A program made the position numbers and the translations under genes. The notes below the pieces were generated by a model. That model worked only from the letters and a program-made list of their open reading frames with translations, made no database searches and was not told where the DNA came from. From Brachypodium distachyon (taxonomy: Eukaryota; Streptophyta; Magnoliopsida; Poales; Poaceae): DNA of 64,000 bases. Where the stretch lies: assembly GCF_000005505.3 (NCBI RefSeq), contig NC_016133.3:20646001-20710000 (forward strand), given 5' to 3'. Shown piece by piece: positions 36,085 to 45,388 of the stretch; the first letter of the stretch is position 1, and every line of letters starts with the position of its first letter.

Positions 36085-36751
36085 TTTTTTTTTGAGAACC
36101 GTCTGGCTTTATTGATTCATAGAAGAAAGTACAATAGGTCGAAACAAGCTAAACGAACATAAGGAACGAAAATCCGCTATAGAACTAAAAGCTCCATCAT
36201 GGTCTTCCGAAATCAACATCTCTAGATACATCTTCCGCATCTTGACGTTTCTCCATGTAACCGGTAACGGAATTGTAGAACACCATGCTTGCACAAGCTG
36301 GACTAACCTTATAGGTTTTAAAAAGCCGCTTGAGTCGCCCACCTCAAACATTGGGAACCTAAGATCGTTGAACGCTCCATGACCGGGGACACACCCCGTA
36401 CAAGGCAAGTTGTGAAACTGCTTCTCCGTTGATGAATTGACAAAGAAAAAAAATCCCAAAACACCAAAAGAAGAATTGCGAGAACCGCTGACTCCATGAG
36501 TAGGATGCGACGCCTACGCCAGGACGGGGACGGAGCCAGGACATAAATCTTCTAGACAACGTCATCCCCACCGTCAAGATTTTACCGCGAAGAACACACA
36601 AACCTAATGAGAAAACTGCAAAACTGATGCTAGACGTTGATCCGTGGTTCCCCCCATCTCTCAACGCCGAAACGGCAGTCAGAGACGAGGAAAACCGCTG
36701 GAGATTGAAATTTCTTTCAACAAGAACGGCTAGGTCTTCTCCTGACGGCTA
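36085..36751 (-). mobile_element. Retroposon B (about 670 bp), same family and same target
   Basis: It is bounded by GATCAAGGCTTGAT at 36071-36084 and 36752-36765, with a T-run directly after the left copy. Its minus-strand 5' end (GCCGTCAGGAGAAGACCTAG) resembles that of element A. It is a non-coding, LINE-mobilised style retroposon. Confidence 0.65.
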
Positions 36752-36965
36752 GATCAAGGCTTGATAAGATGGATGAGAAGTGGAATAAGAAAAAAGATCG
36801 TTAGGTGGGCTGGGGTTGGGCTGCCCTATTGGGATTTGGGCCTGTAGGATGGGTTGGATTTACCTGTCATCTGGAAAAATAAACACGGAACTCTTGATCG
36901 TTAGTATGATGCTGAAATTGTTGACTACCGCTCAATCCAGCGGCTTGCTTTACAGTTGGAGGGAG

Positions 36966-37020
36966 GTGCGTGCGTGTGTGTGTGTGGAGAGGGAGGTGCG
37001 CGCGCGCGCGCGTGTGGAGA
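36966..37020. repeat. Alternating GT/GC microsatellite
   Basis: GTGCGTGCGTGTGTGTGTG and, after GAGAGGGAGG, TGCGCGCGCGCGCGTGTG form purine-pyrimidine alternation of the kind that can adopt Z-DNA. GTGTGGAGA recurs after each tract. Confidence 0.6.
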
Positions 37021-37404
37021 CGAGGCGGAGACAAGGACGACTGGACGGGGAAAAAGGAGTAAAGCAATTTTTTACCGGAGCCGGGATCTGTCTTCACCAT
37101 AAATTTCGTCAAGATTCGTGCTGTCTCTCATGTTTGATTGAAAGACGTTGTCCCTACCACATGCAGGTGCTGTCTCTCAACATGTTCCATTGGAAGGCGT
37201 TGTCCTGACCACATGTAGGTGCAGGCGCGGGACCGGTCACAGTGCATGCATAGGAAAGTATTTAATTGTTTTACACTTTACTGTTAACTCTGACCACTGC
37301 ATGCATGTGAGCATTTATGGCTAGATATTGCTAGCTCTGAAATTTTAAAAATACCCTCATTGAAAATCCAAACATGCGATTGTTTCATTGATGCATCATT
37401 TAAA

Positions 37405-37835
37405 AAATATGTGTGTGCCATTGAACTTCCATTGACAAGTCATTAAAATTTGGTTAGCACCAATTATTATTCCAATGGTCAAATATTGAACTATAATTGA
37501 AACACTAGTTTCATTGAGACATAAATATTTTCTGACCGTATATATGAAAATACGTGTGTACCATTGAACTTTCATTGATAAGTCATTGAAATTTTGTTAA
37601 CACCAATCATTATTTCAATGGTCAAATATTGAACTAACATTGAAACACTAGTTTCTTTGAGAGACATAAATATTTTCATCGACCGTATATATGAAAATAT
37701 GTGTGTATCATTGAACTTCCATTGACAAGTCATTGAAATTTTGTTAGCACCAATCATTATTCTAATGGTCAAATATGGAACTAACATTGAAACACAAATA
37801 TTTTCATTGACCGTATATATGAAAATTTATTGAAA
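37405..37835. repeat. Three-copy tandem repeat, period about 143-147 bp
   Basis: GTGTGTGCCATTGAACTTCC, GTGTGTACCATTGAACTTTC and GTGTGTATCATTGAACTTCC start successive units near 37411, 37554 and 37701. Each continues with AAGTCATTGAAATT, CACCAATCATTATT and GACCGTATATATGAAAAT. The last copy is shortened. Confidence 0.8.
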
Positions 37836-38044
37836 CACTGCTCTTTTAATCGCCAAGATTTGAACTTATTCCTATAGATTGAAATGGTATAAGAAAGTTT
37901 CATTGAGACACCAATGTTTCAATCGGCAATACTTAGGACACTAACGTTTCAATAGTTAGATTCTATTTCAAACCTTTGTAAAACACATCATTTTCGGCTT
38001 TGTCGTTTTTTACTTGCAGCTCTACTGTTTCAATGAAAGTTTCA

Positions 38045-38365
38045 TTTTGAATCTGCTCAAAAAAATTTGAAACTTTTTCTGTAGGCCGGAAACACCATCT
38101 CAAACCAACCATCAAATTTTTGTCAAATTTTGAGTCCGTATGGACCACCAAATAATTTGTACGACTATCAAAACGTGTTAGTGCAGTATTAGTATCGGTG
38201 AAGATCGGCCGAGATTTTGAACTTGCTCGAAACTTTTTGAAACTTTTACTGTAGATGGATAACACCATCTTAGACAAACCCTCAAAATTTCACCAAATTC
38301 TGAGTTCGTTTCGACCCTCAAAATTTTTGTACAAAATCAAACTGCGTTAGTGTATCATTGCCTTC
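38045..38365. repeat. Two-copy diverged tandem repeat, period about 170 bp
   Basis: Blocks with TTTGAAAC, TTACTGTAGATGGATAACACCATCT (first copy CTGTAGGCCGGAAACACCATCT), GAGTCCGT/GAGTTCGT and GTGTTAGTGCAGTATT/GCGTTAGTGTATCATT recur once. It has a satellite-like style and no gene. Confidence 0.6.
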
Positions 38366-38773
38366 CCAACCAACACCACGTGAGGTTCTGCAACCTTGTC
38401 CGCCTGCCGCTCGCTGTTGCCGGACCCACTTCTAGATTTGTACAACAAAATTCACATAACCTGAAAACAGATGCACGAATGTCGCACGAGCAAACCAACG
38501 GACGATAAAACTCCGGTAAATTCCAGACCTGGTAAATTAGAATTTTCAGGAAAAAGAGAGAGTGCGCGGTGGAGAGAAAAGTTTCAAACCATAGTACTCA
38601 GTACTTAATCTTTGGAGCCATTGAGCTGGTAACTAAAAAAAAGTTACTAACCTGCTAAATCAGAAAAAGTCACTGAACTCGAATCCATGGCGTTTTGAAC
38701 AACGAAATTAAGAGTCAGACGAATGAGGAACCACAGCGGCTGGCCGATGGATGAGCAAGATGGAGTGCGGTCG

Positions 38774-40081
38774 TCATAGCTCGGCGAGCATGGAGACCCG
38801 GTCCATCTCGTATCCACACACGTCGATGTACGTGAAGTGGTCGTCATGGTGTCCAGACCAGTCCACCCTGCCCACCTCCTTCGTCTCCAGGTCCACCGCG
38901 TACACCAGCGTCCTGTCCTCCTCAACATTCCACGCCGTGAACAGCACCACGCCGCTCCTCTCGCAGAACCACCTCAGGCTGACGCATCGCAGGCCCATGG
39001 GCCTCAGCTCGAGCGTCCACCGCCACGCCTTCCTCCCCGACGTGCCGCCGTCGTCCACGACGTCGGCGTAGACCACCACGTAGGCGCGCACCGTGTGGTC
39101 CTTGGAGTTGGACTCCACAACACACAGCCTCCCGTCGGGCATCAGCCCCAGCAGCCGCTCCAGATGCATGCTGAACGCCGGCGGCCTGTTGTCGCGGCTC
39201 GGCGAGTCGAAGCCCTGGACGGTGTAGGGCGCGCTGGAGGTGTGCAGCGTGCCGAGGTGGACGCCGATGCCGAGCCCCGGCCAGCAGACCACGCCGCCGC
39301 GCGCCAGCGCCGCGTGCGCCCTGATCCCCAGCTTCCGGTTCCTGCCGATCCTGGCGCCCTTCACCCGGACCTCGGGACCCCAGGCGGCTGAGACGGAGTC
39401 GTAGAAACGGAGCGCCGAGTAGCTGCGGTGGTTGTAGAGGAGGAGCACGCGGTACGACGCGGGGTTGGTGTTGCAGAGGAGGAGGCCGTCGCCGGGCGTG
39501 AGGAGGGTGCAGGCGTAGGGGCCCGGGGAGTCCTTGCCGCGGAGGGGCGGGAGGTGGTGGGCGTCGCCGGTCATGGGGTCGCAGACGCAGAGCCGCAGGG
39601 CGAAGGCCGTCTTGGCGCGGCGGAGGTCCAGGACGACGCGGCCGCCGCGCGACGCCACCACGCGCAGGCACTCGCCGCCCACGAGCCCCGCGAGCGATAG
39701 CTTCTTCTTCGAGGCTGCGAAGGGGATGAATCCGTCGCTGCCGTGGGATTCTTCGGTGTGGATGAAGACGCCGAGGGCGAGGCGGCGGATGAAGCGGTCG
39801 CAGCGCGGGGGCCCGCGGCGGCAGATGTAGGCCGCGTCGGAGGAGACGAGGCGGCGCCACCGCCTGCAGGTGGCGGCGCAGCGGACGAGGTCCCTGGCGT
39901 CGATGAGGTTGGAGAAGACGAGGAGGAGGGTCTCGTCCCCGAAGGGCACCGCTTGGTCGCCGTGCTCACGTCTCGGTCGCCCCTTGGACGGCCTGCGGCG
40001 GACGGAGAGCCAGCCTTTGTTCGCGGATGCGGGGGAGCGTTGGCGTTGGCGGCGCCGACGCCGTGCCCGCGGCGGCCGCAT
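38774..40081 (-). CDS. F-box protein with C-terminal beta-propeller-like region
   Basis: A single-exon ORF, 435 aa from the ATG at 40081; an in-frame ATG at 40219 would add 46 residues inside the shared promoter and is less likely. F-box proteins are substrate receptors of SCF ubiquitin ligases. The F-box spans about residues 45-88 (VPFGDETLLLVFSNLIDARDLVRCAATCRRWRRLVSSD). It is preceded by a very basic N-terminus (RRRRRQRQR). The remainder (about 350 aa) has repeated hydrophobic strands with motifs such as LRLCVCDPMTGDAHHLPPL and VYADVVDDGG, as in grass F-box proteins with kelch/DUF-type C-termini. Substrate unknown. GC content is very high, so several antisense and shifted ORFs overlap it. 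It is divergent from ATR3, with 302 bp between start codons. Confidence 0.9.
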   Translation of the reverse strand: MRPPRARRRRRQRQRSPASANKGWLSVRRRPSKGRPRREHGDQAVPFGDETLLLVFSNLIDARDLVRCAATCRRWRRLVSSDAAYICRRGPPRCDRFIRRLALGVFIHTEESHGSDGFIPFAASKKKLSLAGLVGGECLRVVASRGGRVVLDLRRAKTAFALRLCVCDPMTGDAHHLPPLRGKDSPGPYACTLLTPGDGLLLCNTNPASYRVLLLYNHRSYSALRFYDSVSAAWGPEVRVKGARIGRNRKLGIRAHAALARGGVVCWPGLGIGVHLGTLHTSSAPYTVQGFDSPSRDNRPPAFSMHLERLLGLMPDGRLCVVESNSKDHTVRAYVVVYADVVDDGGTSGRKAWRWTLELRPMGLRCVSLRWFCERSGVVLFTAWNVEEDRTLVYAVDLETKEVGRVDWSGHHDDHFTYIDVCGYEMDRVSMLAEL

Positions 40082-40383
40082 TACGAGTCGGCAACTAACG
40101 AAAACTCCGACGTCCGCGAGATCGGCGAGGGATTGGGGGAAAAATCGCAGAGGAAGAAGAAGATTTAGGGGCGGATGTCCTGGGCCGGCCTGGGCCCAGA
40201 TCAAACGTCGTGAGGACAAGGAAAGAGTTGGGCCAGAGCCCAGAATCAGCGTTATTTAAAACCGTTGCCCAGATCAAACGTCCCCCGAGGCCCCGACTCC
40301 TCGGTTCGCTCTCCTTGCGCTTGCGCCCGACCCGACCTACTGTCACGGCGCGCCGCCTTCCCCGCTCGCCTTCCCTGCTGTTC
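40082..40383. promoter_or_regulatory. Short bidirectional promoter between F-box gene and ATR3
   Basis: Start codons are 302 bp apart in divergent orientation. It contains several GGGCC/GGGCCC cores of the site II/UP1 type (CCTGGGCCGGCCTGGGCCC near 40180; GTTGGGCCAGAGCCC near 40229). A TATA-like TTATTTAAAA lies at about 40252. A 16-bp direct repeat GCCCAGATCAAACGTC occurs at 40194-40209 and 40267-40282. Site II elements are known in promoters of broadly expressed plant genes; joint regulation is inferred. Confidence 0.6.
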
Positions 40384-43300
40384 ATGGCGCTCTCGCCATC
40401 ACCGCTGCCCAGCCGTCTCGTCGTACTCTATGCATCGCAAACCGGCAACGCCATCGATGCTGCCGAACGTGTAGGCCGAGAGGCGGACCGTGGAGGCTGC
40501 CCGGCTGTCGAAGTTCTCTCATGGATAGCTTCAATCCTGTAAGCTGGGAACCCTAAAAAAACCCGCCCCAAAACCCTTCTGTCTGACGTCTTGTGAACAT
40601 GACCTGCTGATTCTACTTGTTTGTGCGGAGTTGCTTGCCAGGCGAAAGGTATGTGGTCTTCGTTGTGTCCACCATGGGGCAGGGCGATCCCCCAGATTCC
40701 ATGAAGGTAGGGAGATTGAAGGGCTTGGTACCAGTAGTTTTTAGAATGTTGATTTTCTAATTGCCATTTTTTGTTTGGGTTTTGGGTGACAGGATTTTTG
40801 GAAATACCTTCCCAGAAAGCATCTGGGCGCACGATGGCTGGAAGGGTTACATTATGCTGTGTTTGGGCTCGGAGATTCAAGCTATGCGAAGTACAATGTG
40901 AGTCTTCGCACTAGATTTTACAGCCTGCTACTGCGCCATGTGCTGCTTTTAAATTTTAATATTCCTCCGTCCAATAAAGGATGTCTCAAATTTGACTAAA
41001 TTTGAATGCATCTATACACTAAGTCATATCTAGATACATCCAAGTTTTGACAAAGTTGAGACATCTTTTGTTGGACGGAAGGAGTACAATAATTTATGCT
41101 GATTTGTGGAAATGATCTGTATCTCGTTAGTTTTGGGGAATTATGGATATACCATTCCATGGTTCTAGCAACACGTGATGGTGCGCAGGGTTACTGAAAG
41201 AAGTATGTGCCTATAACAACACTCTGTTCACCTGTTGTGGTGGCAGTTGCAAAGAATGATTTGCGAGATACAACTTGATTGAGCCTTACCTGTATTTTTA
41301 TCATTAATCAGTGTTTTTTTTCAGTTACTATAGCACATTCAGAAAATGTTGCAGAGCTTGCTAGAGTTATGACATATTCAAATGCTTAGCTGGAAACATC
41401 ATTAAAATAACAAGTTCATGCTGGCACTTTCAGTTTTACACAATAAGGAGGTCACTTTTTCTGTATGTTCTAAACGTACTGTACATTTTTGGCTGCATCA
41501 TCAACAATGCCGATTTCTCATTACTCTCAGCTAGTAGATTGTCCTCTGTTACTCATAAATCATGACCGTTATGGTTTTTAAAATCGTGCATGCTTCTTGT
41601 TTCTGTTTTCCTCTTCACAGCCGTGTTTGCACTGCAGTTTCCTGCAAAGAAGCTTGATCAAAGGCTTTTAGGTCTTGGTGCAGAACGAATCATAGAAAAA
41701 GGCTTGGGGGATGATCAACATCCTTCAGGGTATGCTTTTAATATCATCCTCTTTTTATTTGCTGTTGTTTTTATATTCATATGTGAGCTTTGGAGAAATC
41801 AAATGACATGTTTTTTCCCAACAGCACCTTTTGTGGGGCGTTCTAAAGCAATTCCTCAAAGTTACCAAGGAATTGTTCTGTTATTGTATACCAGATACAA
41901 AGGAGCGCTAGATCCGTGGTTGCTGTCTTTGTGGAAATACCTGAATCAAACAAATCCATCACTGTTACCAAGAATATCTGATGCCATTCATCCTAATTTG
42001 AATATTTTGGGGGATGCAAAGGTAGAAGTCATCTATTACTCGGCTACACAAGATATCACCATTTCAGGTAGGAGATCTCAATTTGCTATTGTTTACCAGT
42101 AATCTATAAGGTGCATGTAATATTTCTTATAGATTCTGTATGTCTTCTTCCCCAGACTCCAAATTATTAGTTGAGAGAACACGCTCAATGTCCCCTGCTC
42201 TAAAGTGCCATAACGAAGGAGAGCCACAGTACATGTTACAAATGGTATGTTCTGTACCCTCTGTAAGAGCTTAACAGTTGAATCAGTAATTATTTTACTC
42301 TTATGAATCTTTAGCTGATCCAGCAATTGTATATGTGGATATTACATTCATCTTTAGGAAATCTTATGCATTCACATATAAGATATTGCTCTATCTTGTG
42401 TATTAGGCGGCCGAATTATTTGCTCGTCAGAAACTTTTTATTTACTGTACTCACCCCGAATTCTTTAGTGGTTGAAAGGGCTTGAACTTATTTGTATAGA
42501 AGTAGATTTCCTAATCTCTAGGCTATACTTTAGTGTGCTATTTTTGTACGATCTTGCTGTACAGTAGTATTATGCACAAGCCCCCTGCATAGTAGATTTT
42601 ATGTTGACTGGTGAGGCGCGATCGCGTGCGGCACCTTATGCTGGATTTGGCTTATTTTGCCATTTTTCCTTTGAACAGGCAAACAATATATGCAAGCTTT
42701 GAATGCAAAGCTAGCCTACGCAGCACTAATTGATGCACATTTGCTTGTTCTGTAGACAACTAAGCAGTCCATTCTACCCCTAACTATGCATGATCGAGCT
42801 CAACTTAAATTTTCTTTTGTTGTTGTGATTGTCATGTTCTTTTGCTCCGAAGTTCAATTGGCATGGACAGATGTTTAACATTCTCAAAGAAAGTGTACCA
42901 TTGAGGAATCTCTACATCATTGCTGGGATTTCCCTAAACAAATAATAGCTGGGCTGTGGTGTAACAAACTCCGACCAGGGATAGTAAATTAGTCATGGTT
43001 CATTATGGGGAGCTTCATCTGTATTGTGACTATAAAATATAATAATGATGTAATAATTGCATTATAATTTATTTTATTCATTGTTATTTACTTATTTTTG
43101 TTGTTGATGATATTGCTAACCATTTTAGGTAACAAATCAACGTTTGACTAAGGGAGATTCTGACAGAGATGTCCGGCATTTTGAACTGGAAGATCTATGT
43201 TCTGTATGTTCTATGATCCATAAGATCACATTCGCTTGCAATCATCTTCTGAACACATGGAAGAGACTAAAAGGTTGTTTCATTTTTGTGATTTTAGCCC

Positions 43301-45223
43301 ATCAGTTATCAAGTTGGTGATGCCCTAGAAATTCTACCAAGCCAGAATCCATCAGCTGTCGATGCTTTCATTAAACGTTGTAACTTGGATCCAGAATGTT
43401 ATATAATGGTATGTGGATCTGTTTTGTTGCCTTGTGGATTTAGCTTCTCTCTCTCTCTGCTACAGAGGCAGCTCAACACTGTGTGTGCGTGCTGTTTCTC
43501 TGCTACAGAGGCAGCTCAACACTTTTGCGGCACACATTGGTAGCTATGTGCCCATTGTTGGAAAATCAAATATAACTGCCTTCAGCAGGATTATTTGCTT
43601 TATAGCTACCAGTTTATCATGGTTTAGAGAATACACCATTGTCTTTCTCAATGCATGGTTCTTGAGTTTATCCATTAAAAGGGTTACATCTAGATTTAGT
43701 TGTGCCTTTCTATATATCTTTTCAACTAGTCAACTTGTTGCAGTTATCTAGCTAACCAAAGAGGAAACAATATTTTCTCTGCCCAGATTCGAGCAAAGGG
43801 TGGGGACAAAGTTTCCAAAGGTTCGCCTATGAACAGTTCGATGGATCCCATCAAGCTAAAGACCTTTGTTGCGTTGGCAATGGATGTGGCATCAGCTTCT
43901 CCCCGGCGATATTTCTTTGAGGCAAGAGCAAACTATCCTGAATGCTTCATCTCATACACATTTTGTAGTGGTTTGATATCGTATATTGGCCTCTGATATC
44001 CTTATGTCTGACTGATATGCCACCTCTGCTCACACAACTCCATTGTTGTTCTGTAGATCATGAGCTATTTTGCAAAAGCTGAAGAAAAGAAAAAACTTCA
44101 GCAGCTTACTTCTCCTGAAGGAAGAGACAGCCTTTACTGGTACAATCAAAAGGAGAACCGGTCTGTTTTGGAAGTAAGTAATGTCTTTACCATTGAATTT
44201 AATAACAAAGCTTTTGTGGTACATACGTTTGCATGCTATTGCCCTTTGACTTCAACTTTTGTGGTCCGAAAGTGACATATATTTGTACTTGTTTTAGGTA
44301 TTGGTTGAGTTTCCTTCGGTGCAGATGCCTTTTGAATGGTTGGTGCAACTAACGCCTCCATTGAAGAAAAGAGCCTTTTCCATATCGTCATCCTCATTAG
44401 TCCATCCAAATCAGATACACTTGACTGTTAGTATTGTATCATGGCGTACTCCTTTGAAGAGGACACGGCATGGTCTCTGCTCTACATGGCTAGCGGGGCT
44501 CTGTCCAAACAAAGGTATGCAATGCCTCTTTTAGCTAAAGTTGGGAACCTCTCTATATTATCTTGTCTTCCTTATGTTCTTTTCCTGGACGACACTCCTG
44601 CTTCTCTAATAATAATATGTACTCCACTTCACATATAATCACACTAGAAAGACAACCATCAATATTCTCTCACAGTGTACTTACGTGCAGAGAATATTAT
44701 ACCATGTTGGATACACCGAGGATCCCTGCCTCGTCCTCGACCATCAATTCCTCTCGTGCTTATTGGACCAGGAACAGGATGCGCACCATTCCGTGCATTT
44801 GTGGAGGAAAGGGCTGCACAGAGGGTGGCCGAACCAACTGCTCCTGTTCTATTCTTCTTTGGCTGTACAAATGAAGATAGTGATTTTTTGTACAAGGACT
44901 TCTGGCTAAATCATGCGCAGGATCAGGGGGTGCTGTCCCATGAAAAGGGTGGTGGTGGTTTCTTTGTTGCTTTTTGTAGGGATCAACCTCAAAAGGTGTA
45001 TGTTCAAGACAAAATAAGGGGGCAGGGTGCAAGGGTGTTCAACATGGTATGCTCTGAGGCTGCAATATACGTTGCTGTGTCTTCAACCAGAATGCCTGCT
45101 GACGTTACAGCTGCACTGGAAGAAGTTTTTTGCCAACGGGGTGGTGTTCCAGAAAAGGATGTCTCCAGATGGGTGATGGATATGAAAAGGGCTGGTAAGT
45201 TTATCGCTGAGACCTGGTCATAA
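40384..45223 (+). CDS. ATR3: NADPH-dependent diflavin oxidoreductase (ATR3/TAH18/NDOR1), 12 exons
   Basis: It passes electrons from NADPH through FAD and FMN to the Fe-S protein DRE2 in cytosolic iron-sulfur cluster assembly. Exons: 40384-40538, 40631-40706, 40793-40897, 41638-41729, 41895-42067, 42156-42244, 43129-43203, 43298-43408, 43787-43921, 44057-44173, 44298-44514, 44691-45223. They total 1878 nt (625 aa), in frame throughout, and Arabidopsis ATR3 has a similar length. FMN-binding ASQTGNA lies at 17-23, STMGQGDPPDS follows, and GLGDSSY is at about 102-108. FAD-binding RRYFFE and RAFSISSS (about 401-408) follow, then NADPH-binding GPGTGCAPFR (474-483). The terminal WS places the aromatic residue over the flavin. 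Residues around the exon 1/2 junction (WIASIL) look shifted. Intron 9 has a GC donor. A LINE lies about 60 bp after the stop. Confidence 0.95.
40962..41084. mobile_element. Stowaway MITE in ATR3 intron 3
   Basis: TTCCTCCGTCCAATAAAGGA on the left pairs with the complement of TTTTGTTGGACGGAAGGAG on the right, with TA at 40960-40961 and 41085-41086. Confidence 0.75.
43453..43525. repeat. Two-copy 26-bp direct repeat in ATR3 intron 8
   Basis: CTCTGCTACAGAGGCAGCTC followed by AACACT occurs twice, about 43 bases apart, starting near 43455 and 43498. Each copy contains a cryptic CTACAG acceptor. Confidence 0.65.
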
Positions 45224-45388
45224 TCGAGTATCAGGTTTCTATCATAAAAAGGTTTACGAGAACCTTGAGAGATTTTCTAGGCTTTTTTTTTCTAGAATAC
45301 ATCCAGGCGGATGTATCATATATTGAAGAAAAAGACTGCAGAGCAGTTACACCGCCAAGAGGCGTGGATACAAAACGATTACTTACAC

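Noticed and set aside
37405..37835. CRISPR-like array
   Set aside because: Units of about 145 bp repeat over their whole length with no unique spacers, and the genome is a plant.
38837..39860. Long overlapping ORFs on both strands across the F-box gene (up to 312 codons)
   Set aside because: They are compositional shadows of a very GC-rich exon; only the 38774-40081 minus frame has an F-box and sensible residue usage.
40384..40706. ATR3 as a pseudogene because exon 1 runs into a stop after WIASIL
   Set aside because: Splicing at 40538/40631 removes the stop. All 12 exons sum to 1878 nt and stay in frame with every flavin and NADPH motif present.
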